Shown in pieces: positions 11,450 to 21,749 of a stretch of 64,000 nucleotides of DNA. The notes under the pieces are model-generated. The model made no database searches. It saw only the letters and a list, made by a program, of their open reading frames with translations, and was not told the DNA's origin. The translations under genes and the position numbers were made by a program. The stretch lies in contig CM037473.1 in the NCBI GenBank assembly GCA_021014325.1, positions 24,294,822 to 24,358,821 of the forward strand, written 5' to 3'. Each line of letters opens with the position of its first letter. The stretch's first letter is position 1. Origin of the DNA: Plazaster borealis (Eukaryota > Echinodermata > Asteroidea > Forcipulatida > Labidiasteridae).

Positions 11450-11745
11450 AGGTATTATACAGGATTGGTAAGGATAAAAAACAAAGTTGTTTAATTTTAC
11501 ACTGAAAGCTATACTGAGTAAAAAGTTCATACTAGAACATTTTTTTCTTCTTTTCTGTGAAGTATTTCCCTCTGAAATGAAGTCATTTTCAAGAGAACTG
11601 TAGCTGAAATCCTAAAAGAAATGCAACAGCTGATTTCATTAAGCCCAAGAGTTTCTCAGGTTTGTTATTTCGTGTATATTGTTGATCACACAAAACATGA
11701 ACACTGTGACTGTTTTGTCAGCTCTACCAATCCTGTATAATACCT
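11450..11745. mobile_element. TTAA-type MITE, family 2
   Basis: The terminal inverted repeats AGGTATTATACAGGATTGGT and ACCAATCCTGTATAATACCT are perfect over 20 bases. They are flanked by TTAA at 11446-11449 and 11746-11749. The element is 296 bp and its interior is unrelated to family 1. The near-perfect ends suggest a fairly recent insertion. Confidence 0.85.
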
Positions 11746-11879
11746 TTAAAAAATGCTCTCTTACAACCACTCCATTTTAAATTTTATTTATGCATGTCAT
11801 TACACATTCAACAGCGTAAGGGAAAATAACTCAATAATTAGGAGAAGTTTTAGATGAGGGAGGAAAACCTCTGGTCTGA

Positions 11880-12365
11880 GGGGGGATTCAAACTGGTGTC
11901 AAAAGAGATCAAAGGCAGGTAACATGCGATTCTGATGATAACATCAAAGGGCCCAAAAGAGACTCAGCTAAATGGTTCCTTAAGTTGAACATTAGCAATA
12001 TGTGATTCTGATGAAAATGGCATAGGGCTCAAAAGGAGTTACTCAAAACTGATTGAGCTAAATGGTTGAGGTCTGGTCAAAAGATGATTATGATGATAAC
12101 TGCACAGGGACCAAAATGAGCTGCCCAAACGAGACTGAGATAAATGATTCCTAAGCTTGAGCCTTGGTAAAATCTTATTCTGGTTATTATGGTATAATTA
12201 AAGGCTTACATGGAGCTGCCCAAAAGAGACTGCCCAAAAGAGACTGCGCGAACTGGCTCCCAAGCTTGAACCTTGGTCAAATGTGTTTCTGATGATAACA
12301 GCAAAGGGCTCAAAAGGAGCTGCTCCAAAGAGACCGTGGGTTCCATAACCAGTTGAAAATAGAGC
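11880..12365 (+). repeat. Degenerate tandem repeat, about 90-bp unit
   Basis: Four to five diverged units carry GATTCTGATGATAAC, AAAGGGCTCAAAAGGAGCTG, CCCAAAAGAGACTG and CTAAGCTTGAACCTTGGTCA. It lies directly before the 33-bp array. Confidence 0.65.
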
Positions 12366-12415
12366 CCTGGTAAGATACAATGGTAATGGTCAATAAAAGA
12401 AGCTGAACAAGTTAC

Positions 12416-14010
12416 ATTGAAGATAAAGCATGGATAACATCAGATTACTTTGAAGATAGAGTATGGGTACACATCAGATTACTCTTAGTAAAGAGCACCG
12501 ATGGGTATAAATAGGTACCTACGAGGGTAGAGGTTGATATTGTGTTTGAAAAGCCTGCGGAGCGCCACGGCAGCTCGGGCTGTATACTCCCCAGGGAGCT
12601 GAGAAAGATTAAAGGAATGTTATTGGCCCAATGACCAGGGCACTAATGTAAAGCGCATTGATATGTTATTGTAATATGCACTATATAAGAACTAGTTATT
12701 ATTATTATAAAATCAGATTACTTTGAAGATAGAGCATGGGTAGCAACAGATTACTTTGAGTAAAGACCATGGAAAGCATTAGAATACTTTGAAGATAGAG
12801 TATGGGTAAAATCAGATTACTTTTAGTAAAGAGCATAGATAGCATCAGATTACTTTGAGTAAAGAGCGTGGATAACATCAGATTACTTTGAGTAAAGAGC
12901 ATGGAAAACATAAGCATACTTTGAAGATAGAGTATGGGTAAAATCAGATTACTTTTAGTAAAGAGCATGGATAGCATCAGATTACTTTGAGTAAAGAGCA
13001 TGGAAAACATAAGCATACTTTGAAGATAGAGTATGGATTAAATCAGAATATTTTGAGTAAAGAGCGTGGATAACATCAGAATACTTTGAAGAGAACATGG
13101 GTAACATCAGATTACTTTTTAGTAAAGACCATGGATAGCATCAGATTACTTTGAGTAAAGAGCGTGGATAACATCAGAATACTTTGAAGATAGATCATGG
13201 GTAACATCAGATTACTTTAAGTAAAGAGCATGGATAGCATCAGATTACTTTGAAGATAGATCATGGGTTGAACCAAATTTTTCTTTGAAGATAGAAAATG
13301 GGTAACATAAGATTACTTTGAGTAAAGAGCATGGATAACATCAGAATACTTTGAAGATAGAGTATGGGTAAATACGATTACTTTGCAGATATAGTATGGG
13401 TAACATCAGATTAATTTGAAGATAGAGTATGGGTTACATCAGATTACTTTGAGTAAAGAGCAAGGACATCATCAGAATACTTTGAATAGAGCATAGATAA
13501 CATCAGATTACTTTGAAGAGATCATGGGTAACATAAGATTACTTTGAAGATAGAGTATGGGTAACACCAGATTAATTTGAAGATATAGAGTATGGGTAAC
13601 ATCAGATTACTTTGAGTAGAGAGCATGGATAACATCAGAATACTTTGGAGAGAAATCAGATTACTTTGAAGAGAGAGCATATATAACATCAGTCTCAGAT
13701 TACTTTGAAGAGAACATGGGTAACATCAGATTACTTTTTAGTAAAGACCATGGATAGCATCAGATTACTTTGAGTAAAGAGCGTGGATAACATCAGAATA
13801 CTTTGAAGATAGACCATGGGTAACATCAGATTACTTTGAAGATAGATTATGGGTAACATCAGATTACTTTTAGTAAAGAGCATGGACAGCATCAGATTAC
13901 TTTGCAGATATAGTACGGTTAACAACATATTAATTTGAAAATAGAGTATGGGTAACGTCAAATTACTTTGAGTAAAGAGCATGGATAACATCAGATTAAT
14001 TTGAAGATAG
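12416..14010 (+). repeat. Tandem array, 33-bp unit in two alternating types
   Basis: Units of 33 bp share ATCAGATTACTTTGA. Type A continues GTAAAGAGCATGGATAAC and type B continues AGATAGAGTATGGGTAAC, and the two often alternate. Because 33 is a multiple of three, long open frames appear by chance. A SINE (12498-12709) interrupts the array. Confidence 0.85.
12498..12709 (+). mobile_element. SINE fragment inserted in the 33-bp array
   Basis: The unrelated insert starts CCGATGGGTATAAATAGGTA, contains TGTATACTCCCCAGGGAGCT, and ends AGCGCATTGATATG...CTATATAAGAACTAGTTATT with an ATT-repeat tail. The tail (CTATATAAGAAC, then TTATTATT) is shared with 49318-49395 and 55127-55200. No tRNA-like head is present, so it is 5' truncated. 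Confidence 0.65.
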
Positions 14011-14900
14011 TTGATTGACTACATTGGAGGACTCCCTGCTCACCGAATCAGTCTTGGAAATGCAGAAACAGATGTAACCACAAAACATTACAGAACAGAT
14101 CCTGATGCTCTCAACAAAATGTCAACTTCGGTAAACCATCCCATCCAGGTGAATCACGGTGTGACACCAAAGAACAGAGAACAAGTGGAAAATCTCCAAA
14201 AATAAGGAGACAAAGAAACAAGGTCAATCTTTGGTAGAGACTTTGCAGATGATTTTGGTGCTATAAGCTTGGGTAGGTTCTTTATCTGTGACCATGGCAA
14301 TAGTTCCTTCAGCTGTCACACTATATCCGGACACACAAATCCAATGCTTGAAATGGTCTTGCTTCAATTCCCATTGTGCCACAGATTAAAGAAAACAGTG
14401 TATTAGGTGCAAATAAGGCCATCTGCTTGTCTCAATATTGGCTTATAAGAAGGTTGCAGTCATTCAAAGAAAAACTAGAACCTCCCATTTTCTTGGGCCT
14501 GACTAGCATGGTATAATTTAACCTTTTCTTTGACCATCTAGGATTGATTGAGAATCACCTCCAATCATAGGAAACAATGATGAGAATGCTCTGCAGCAGG
14601 CATCACTGATGCGAGGGCAAAATCAAAGCGTCTTTTGTTCATGGAACATTTGAGAAAGAACTGCAGGGACAAGAAATTTACTAAATGGATTGAAAGAAAA
14701 AACACAAAGCCACTTTTGACAAGAATAGAAAGAACAGTGCCAACCATTGTTAGTCATAGAGGGCCAATTAACCGTGCCAAGTTTGATCAGAAAACTTACA
14801 CACTTTGCGTCTTACTATGACAACAATAATCTGCCCATGTTGAAGGTTCATGGGGTTAGTCAAATAACAAGGCTAAAAGCATGAACCCTGTTCTGCAGAA
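14011..14900 (+). pseudogene. Decayed transposase-like coding region (first copy)
   Basis: A 64-residue open stretch (14011-14205) containing RTDPDALNKMSTSVNHPIQ is followed, after stops and frameshifts, by segments that translate in changing frames. The tail resembles the second copy downstream (FTKWIERK, then ILPMLKV and a Ser-Asn-Asn-rich motif). The NNNA(K/E)SMNH(I/V)LK signature in the better preserved copy recalls MULE-type transposase-derived proteins of animals; that family assignment is from memory and tentative. Stops and indels make every copy non-functional. Confidence 0.45.
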
Positions 14901-15000
14901 CATCATTTACTGAAATAAAAAATTGCTATATATTCATCAATCAATAATGACTCAAATACAAACTGGATGACATTGCCACTTTCCACAAGTAAATGGAACA

Positions 15001-15345
15001 AGTAAATGGATGGTATTTGGATGGTTCACAATGGTTTTGTGTCTTTTCTGCATGGAACATTCGAGAAAGAACTGCACTAAGAACTTTACTAAATGGATTG
15101 AAAGAAAAATCATAAAGGAAAGTTATCAAAGCCAAAACATTGGCATATCAACCGTGCGAAGGCTGATAAAAAAACTGACACACTTTGCTTCTTACTTTAA
15201 CAAAAATATTCTGCCTATGTTGAAGGTGAACTTCAAAAGTACTCTCCATACCGACTTCCCTTTGACTCTACAAACTGTTACTAGGGGTTGGTCAAATAAC
15301 AATGCTAAAAGCATGAACCATATTTTGAAGAACATTATTTACTGA
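15001..15345 (+). pseudogene. Transposase-like fragment, second tandem copy
   Basis: This is the best preserved copy, open for about 111 codons. It reads VLCLFCMEHSRKNC near the start, FTKWIERK in the middle and GWSNNNAKSMNHILKNIIY at the end, followed by a stop. The Asn-rich C-terminal motif is typical of certain animal MULE-like transposase derivatives. A segment of about 170 bp (15350-15520) with two related stretches (ATTCCGAAAATCTACTCTGC-like) separates it from the next copy. Confidence 0.45.
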
Positions 15346-15599
15346 AATAAACTGAACTGTGGCACAATTCCGAAAATCTACTCTGCGGCAGTAGAACAGT
15401 CTCCCGAATTCCGAAACCTACTCCGCAGCAGTAGAATACATAGCAAGACAAGTTCTGAAAGAACAAAATCTACACAGCAAAGTGTAGATATACACATGGT
15501 GTTACCGCAAGCCAAATATAGATTGAAATAAACAAGTTGCTACATGTCCATCAATCAATAATGACTGAAATACAAACTGGATGACATTGCCACTTTGCA

Positions 15600-15990
15600 C
15601 AAGAAAGCTAGAGGACAAGTAAATGGGTGGTATTTGGATGGTTCACAATGGCTTTGTGTCTTTTCTGCATGGCACATTCGAGAAAGAACTGCAGGGACAA
15701 GCTTGTACTAAGTGGAAAGTTATCAAAGCCATTTCTGGCAAGAAGAGAATCAACAGTGCCAAATCATTGGTAGTCAGTGCCAAAACATTGGTATATCAAC
15801 AGTGTGAAGGTTGATCAGAAAACTGACACACTTAGCTTCTTACTTTTAAAACAAAAATATTCTGCCCAAGTTGAAGGTTAACTTCAAAACTACTCTCTAA
15901 AAAAAAAACAATGCTAAAAGCATGAAGCATGTTTTGAAGAAATCATTTACTGAAATAAAAAAGGTGCTACTCACATCAATCATTATTGAC
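15600..15990 (+). pseudogene. Transposase-like fragment, third tandem copy
   Basis: It repeats the second copy from TATTTGGATGGTTCACAATG onward, reading FVSFLHGTFEKELQGQ before frameshifts. The tail contains AATGCTAAAAGCATGAAGCA, as in the other copies. The sequence between copies (CATCAATCAATAATGACT, GATGACATTGCCACTTT) is also repeated, so whole units were duplicated in tandem. Confidence 0.5.
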
Positions 15991-16131
15991 TTAAACATTG
16001 GTTAAAGGAAAACTTATGGGGTAGCAAATGTTTTAAGTATTGAACAAAAACTTTGCAGTTGCCATATTGTTGGAATTCCCCAACAGAAAAACAATGCAAT
16101 GTAATAACAGCACAAAATAGTAATCAAAGAT

Positions 16132-18365
16132 GGGAGAAGTTATCAACAGAATCACCTTTGGCCAAAATCCTCAGCATCGACTGGCTATTGCGGATCTTTA
16201 GTTAAAGAAATTAACCTTTGATTCAAATATTCACATTCGTCACATCAGTGCAAAAACCTTGTATAGATCTTGCATGAAAATGCTTTGTGCAAAAACAAAG
16301 TATCTCTGCACCTATTGGATTCGTGTGTAAATGCGGTTTATTTTACGCGAGATATGACTTTTTGACATTTTCAAACTCACATGTAACATGTAACATAAGT
16401 GCTATTTTAGGAGATACATGATTTTTGCACTGACGTGACGTTATAAAAACTATTACTTTTAAAAACAGTACCCCCAAAAAATGCATTATCAAATAATTGC
16501 AGTCTGTCTGTGGACAATACGTTTAAATTGAAGATTAAAGTTTAGGGCTCACTTTAAGATATATGATCAAGTGGGTGTGGTTACCAGAACTTCACCCTCA
16601 GACAAGATCCTCAGCATCTGGCTCTAGTGACGCATTTATACATGTTTTACTTTTCCCCCCAGAATTTGGACAACAGCAAAATATGAATGACACTCCATAT
16701 TTTCATCAAATTAACCATAATCAAGACCTGAGATTTATACAGAGGGAGGGGGAAGTTACCAGCACTTCACCCTCAGCCAAGATCCTCAGCATCTGGCTCC
16801 TGTAGTGAGTGATGCATTTATAAATGTTTTACCTTTTTCACCAGAAATTGGACAACACCGTGCAAGGTATAAGTGCCACTCCATATTTTTATCAAATTAA
16901 CCATAATCAAGACGTGAGATTTATACAGAGGAAGGGGAGAGGTTACCAGCACTTCACCCTCAGCCAAGATCCTCAGCATCTGGCTCCTGTAGTAAGTGAT
17001 GCATTTATAAATGTTTTACCTTTTTTACCAGAAATTGGACAACACCGTGCAAGGTATAAGTGACACTCCATATTTTTATCAAATTAACCGTAATCAAGAC
17101 GTGAGATTTATACAGAGGAAGGGGAGAGGTTACCAGCACTTCACCCTCAGCCAAGATCCTCAGCATCTGGCTCCTGTAGTTAGTGATGCATTTATAAATG
17201 TTTTACCTTTTTTACCAGAATTTGGACAAACCGTGCAAGGTATAAATGACACTCCATATTTTTATCAAATTAACTATAATCAAGACCTGAGATTTATACA
17301 GAGGAAGGGGAGAGGTTACCAGCACTTCACCCTCAGCCAAGATCCTCAGCATCTGGCTATAAAAAAATGAGGCAAAACAATTTACTACTACTATACTCTC
17401 CCAAATCCTTCTATATCCTCTTTGACAAAATGAAGGATTCAAAATGACTAAATGTTGTGGGCCCAAAATAACCATTGCTTATCATTGGGTCAGGCATTTC
17501 AATATTATCCAAGTCCAAACAATCTGGTGTGGAGTGGCATAGGATTGGGGGATTGAGGTCACCTTTAAAAAGCCTAGAGACTAACAGAAGTCTATTTGCT
17601 CATCAAATAAGGAATATTCACTTATAAATATGTACAAATACTTGATACTTTTATCAATAAAATTTTACAAATTGTGCAAAATGGTCAACAATAAGGGGAG
17701 AGGTTACCAGCACATCACCCTTAAGCCAAGATCTTCAGCATCTGGCTTTTAATACAGCTAGGTTCCTTCCTGCACTCAGCAACCTGAACTTCAAACTTCC
17801 AAATTGTATAATAAAAATGCATTGAGGCCTTTAAAGAACAAACTTGAGGGTTATTGCAAGAAACTCAGTGACAATTCCTCATTTTTTCAAGATGAAAACA
17901 TTAGGAGGGGAGAGGTTACCAGCACATACACCCTCAGCCAAGATCCTCAGCATCTGGCTACATACTGTTTGTAGTAGAAAACACAGTGCATCACTTTCTG
18001 TCTTTTCAAATTGAGCTTTTTCGTAAAGTAGTTTACACTGGAAGAATATAAAACAGAGGCAATATTAACTGTTTGGATTTAAACAAATAAGAGTTTCAGA
18101 GGACACTAAATTAATTGAATATATCACTCAATTACTGCATACATTATATAAACGTTTTTCTGTGAGAGGAGAGGTTACCAGCACTTTCACTCTCAGCCAA
18201 GATCCTCAGCATCTGGCTATGGTTGTTCGAAAGCATCTCAAATGCGTAACATTTCAGGGGATGCTAATTTATAAAAGACTGCAGTAATTTCTGTACAATT
18301 GTTTGTTTGTGAGTGGAGAAGTTACAAGCACGTTCACCCACAGTCAAGATCCTCAGCATCTGGCT
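16132..18365 (+). repeat. Array of a conserved module of about 52 bp with variable spacers
   Basis: Ten copies, all in plus orientation, lie at about 16132-16187, 16571-16623, 16746-16798, 16934-16985, 17121-17172, 17307-17358, 17695-17747, 17907-17959, 18166-18218 and 18313-18365. The left block is GGGGAGAGGTTACCAGCAC. The right block, AGCCAAGATCCTCAGCATCT then GGCT, can form a short stem (AGCCA/TGGCT plus GAT/ATC). The middle varies in length by one base between copies, which argues against protein coding. Copies 2 to 6 sit in repeated units of about 186 bp. The last four intervals (148-390 bp between copy starts) look unrelated to one another. The function is unknown: candidates are a small structured RNA, a protein-binding site, or an old satellite whose spacers have been replaced. 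Confidence 0.7.
16571..17365 (+). repeat. Tandem repeat, about 186-bp unit
   Basis: About four and a half units carry the 52-bp module, then GTGATGCATTTATAAATGTT, ACCAGAAATTGGACAACA, CACTCCATATTTTTATCAAA and ATTTATACAGAGGAA. The open frames of up to 119 codons across it are products of the repeat. Confidence 0.85.
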
Positions 18366-18510
18366 ATAGTTGATCTCAAGCATCACTGAGAGTCAAGTCA
18401 AAAGCTGGTTATCTTTGTTGGTTAAAGCAGATCATGGCCGTGTGTGTGTGTTCTCATACATGTAGTTACATTTGAAGATCCGTGCATAATTAGTGTGTAG
18501 TTAAATAGCA

Positions 18511-18722
18511 GCGTTCTCCCTTAACAGTGGTCCACTGGTCAAATGCCAGTTAAAACACCTGAGGACCAGTCACAATACAATCCAAGTGGTCCGGCTGGCT
18601 AGTTCAGTGTTGAAAAGCATCCCTATTTCTTGAAATACAGACTAGTGAAAAAGCTGGCAGACTATTGAAATGACAAGCTAACTGGTCCTGCCGGCTAGTC
18701 ACTAAAAAGGTTAAGGGCAACC
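18511..18722. mobile_element. Inverted-repeat element (MITE-like)
   Basis: The left end, GCGTTCTCCCTTAAC, is mirrored by GTTAAGGGCAACCC at the right. Inside lie GGTCCACTGGTCAAATGCC and a near-mirrored CTGGTCCTGCCGGCTAGTCA. Related GGCTAGT/CGGGC motifs occur near 30.5 and 31.5 kb. Confidence 0.5.
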
Positions 18723-19190
18723 CCTTAATAGGTTTGGGAGAATTGCAACATCCTTTATCAGAAACTTGTTATTTATTGCATAGATTGTGAGGAGCATCAG
18801 CGAATCACGATTGCAGTCAACATTTAGAACTTTGTATTGTAGAAATGAAGTCCTGTCTAACAACAGTTTAGAAATATTCCTTTCCTTTATTGACTATAAG
18901 TTTATAACAACTTAATATCACAATGTGTCTGTGCGTTTTCTCTTCATGATGAGGCCAGGTTTGCTGAAGTTAGCAGCTGCTTAGTGGAGAAGGATCAACT
19001 TGTAGTGCAAGTGTGGAAAACAGAGACTGGTGGAACAACTTGTTAAGGTGTGATGGCTGAAAACTATAAATTGGAGGACCAACTTGTTGAGAAGCAAAGG
19101 TTGGTGAGCTCTAACCAAAGTTCCCATGTTTCACAGAGGATCTATGAGCATATTTAGTTAATCTGCAGACATACAGAGAGGTCTTCCTGT
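18723..19190. other. Non-coding interval
   Basis: No gene was recognised. It contains several CAACTTGT/TGGTGGA steps near 18990-19110 that may be very old repeat units. Confidence 0.4.
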
Positions 19191-19797
19191 TGATGGCTAA
19201 AAATCCAATTTGGACGATTAATGTGGAGAAACTTTGCAGTAATGTGTAGTCAAGATCCTTTCTAAAGGTTTCCAGTCTCAGTCATGCATCTGGCATCCAC
19301 AAGATACTTTAAAACAATAATTGTGTGCTCTTTTCAAATCCATTGACAACAATCTAATTTGGACGATTAATGTGGAGAAACCTTTCAGTAACGTGTATAG
19401 TCAAGATCCTTTCCAAAGGTTTCTAGCCTCAGTCATACATCTGGCATCCACAAGATACTTTAAAACAATAATTGTGTGCCCTTTTGAAATCCATTGACAA
19501 AAATCTAACTTGGACAATTAATGTGGAGAAACTTTGCAGTAATGTGTAGTCAAGATCCTTTCCAAAGGTTTCTAGCCTCAGTCATACATCTGGCATCCAC
19601 AAGATACTTTGAAGTAATAATTGTGTGCTCTTTTCAAATCCATTGACAAAAATCTAACTTGGACGAGTAATGTGGAGAAACTTTTCAGTAATGTGTAGTC
19701 AAGATACTTTCCAAAGGTTTCTAGCCTCAGTCATACATCTGGCATCCACAAGATATTTTTAAATAATAAGGTGTGCTCTTTTCAAATCCATTGACAA
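19190..19797 (+). repeat. Tandem repeat, about 150-bp unit
   Basis: Four units start at about 19223, 19372, 19523 and 19672 with GTGGAGAAACTTTGCAGTAA. They continue AGTCAAGATCCTTTCCAAAG, CTCAGTCATACATCTGGCAT and a spacer with TGTGCTCTTTTCAAATCCAT. The block GTGGAGAA...AGTCAAGATCCT...CATCTGGC parallels the 52-bp module upstream (closest to 18313-18365) with about 27 extra bases inside. The two arrays probably share an ancestor. Confidence 0.8.
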
Positions 19798-21017
19798 CCT
19801 CACCATTAAATGATGAATCAACCAATTATGTCATAATAAACCACATAATAAGTTTCAACATACACACAATACAAATATTATTACTAAATCAACCTTTGAC
19901 ACTGAACTTGATGATTCCTGTCAAACCAACTATAAATATCAGATCTCCATGGTCTAGCGGTACCTGCTGCAGGTTTCCTTTTTGTCTGTCTGTATTTAAG
20001 ATCTCATTGTCCTTGCCAATGCTGCAGTTCAACTATCGCGATTGATGTCCTCTTCTTTATTTGTTATCATCTGATCCTTGCTTGAGAAATTGTACGACTG
20101 TCTATGTCTCTATGCAAAATATTTTTGGGTACTCTTTGTTGTGGTGCAACAGTGGCTTGAAATGTACTTCACTGCTGTGTGGTTTGCCATGCCATAATGC
20201 TTGCCTCATCGCAAGACTATTACTAATGTCTATTGTGCCATATTATACCAGTGTCTTGTTCAAGGTGCTTTACAACAGTTTTTGTTTCACAATAGTGTTT
20301 CTTGGAGATTCTCTACTGTGGTTGGTGATTTATTGGACCAACTGCCGTCTTTCCCAGTGGTTGTCATCTGCTGCTTTGATAGAGTTAAAGGCTTGCCCAC
20401 ACTCCTTCAACCCACATTGAAACTCACTTCAGCCTGCAAAGGAAAGTCAAATTAGTTGCAGATGAGAAAAACCCAAAACAAAACATTTTATATACCACAT
20501 TTTGGTTGCCCAACAGGTGTTCTACTGTGTACATAAGCTACATAGCTTTAACTTCGCCTAATTGTCAGATGTCTTACTTTTACGCTCAGAAATAAAAACA
20601 GGCTCATTCCACATGGCATCAAACAACATCAGTGCAATGCAAAGTTGATAATAAACCTAGATTCAGAAGTTGATGAAACTTACATGTGAAGACTTACCTT
20701 ATCAACTTCAAGGAAGTAGAGTGCCCTTGGGTGTGCCGTATATTGTCTCATGCTCTGTCTGATGTTGCCAACTGCATTGAATCACAGGACAAAAACTTTC
20801 TTTTAATTTTTCTTAATGAAAACCATCTGGCTAGTATCGAAATTGAACATTATGGATGACACAAATCTGTTTTAGGAACTGTTATTAAGATTTTGAGCAC
20901 AGCAGGGACTGGGTTTTTGGGTTGTTGTTTTTTTTTTTTTTTGGGGGGGTGGGGAACTATTTTCATGCAAAACAAAAAATTCAAGTTACGTTAATAGCTT
21001 TGCATCATGAGTTAAAG
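19798..21017. other. Non-coding interval
   Basis: No gene was accepted. A 119-codon frame (20061-20420) has no recognisable domain or coding composition. A T-run followed by a G-run lies at about 20929-20951. Confidence 0.5.
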
Positions 21018-21025
21018 CCTATAAC

Positions 21026-21366
21026 CAGTGGCGAAACTAAGGGTGGCACGTGCCCCCCCCCGCACCATTGATGTCCGTGCCCCCAACGGGTGCCCTCCAT
21101 TTGAAATCTGGACTTTTGGGATTGATTTCATGTTTAAATTTTGATGTTTTTAAAACTGTTTTTCCATTTAAACGCAAAAAATGGATTTGTTTTTTACACT
21201 CCCGCCAGATTATCTTATAAAAATAATAAATTAGGTTAAAAAAAGGCACTTAAAAGGGGCATTTTTAAGAAAAAGGCAGATGGAAACTTGGCCAGAAGTG
21301 CCCCTCCCCCCCCCCCCCCCCCGAAAAAATGGTGCACCCTACAATTCTACCCTAGTTACGGCGCTG
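21026..21366. mobile_element. hAT-type non-autonomous element
   Basis: The 341-bp element has imperfect terminal inverted repeats: CAGTGGCGAAACTAAGGGTG on the left and CAGCGCCGTAACTAGGGTAG read from the right. It is flanked by an 8-bp target duplication, CCTATAAC at 21018-21025 and CTTATAAC at 21367-21374, with one mismatch. The CAG(T/C)GGCG-type ends and 8-bp duplication fit the hAT superfamily. A long C-run sits at about 21307-21322. Confidence 0.85.
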
Positions 21367-21374
21367 CTTATAAC

Positions 21375-21749
21375 ACCACTTACATTGGTCTGTACATCTT
21401 CAATTTTAGGTGCTCTACAATCACAGGCTGAAATGAAGCACAACAGTATACCTTTGTATGAGAAGCACAATTTGAACCCCAAATCCTGGACAAACAATTT
21501 GCAGAACTAAAAGCACCTCAATTTAACACTTCATACAAATTTATCAGGACAGTCTCTCAAAATTGAATAGAAATTAAGAAATACTGATTGAGTAATTAAG
21601 AAAATGGCAAAGTAAAAATCTGCTTGAGTTGTGGCATTGCTTTTTCATACCATTTAATGTTTAAAACAAGATACCAAAGTTGACATTGATCGGCTGCTTT
21701 CATCTCTAATCAGAGTTAGAATAAAGTCACCCACTGGTTGATTACTTCA
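21375..21749. other. Non-coding interval before the satellite
   Basis: Nothing recognised. The satellite starts abruptly after it. Confidence 0.5.

Noticed and set aside
12705..13991. Minus-strand Leu/Met/Ser-rich proteins in 11-residue repeats
   Set aside because: They are produced by the 33-bp unit length. No start, splice or composition evidence.
16824..17370. Repeated YQHFTLSQDPQHLA-type peptide
   Set aside because: It is a translation of the 186-bp repeat. One-base length changes in other module copies break the frame.
16132..18365. CRISPR-like repeat and spacer pattern
   Set aside because: The genome is eukaryotic, the repeats are 52 bp and diverged, and the spacers (about 95-340 bp) are far too long and irregular for CRISPR.
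20061..20420. 119-codon hydrophobic frame
   Set aside because: No signal-peptide-like start, no family motifs, and an overlapping frame of similar length.
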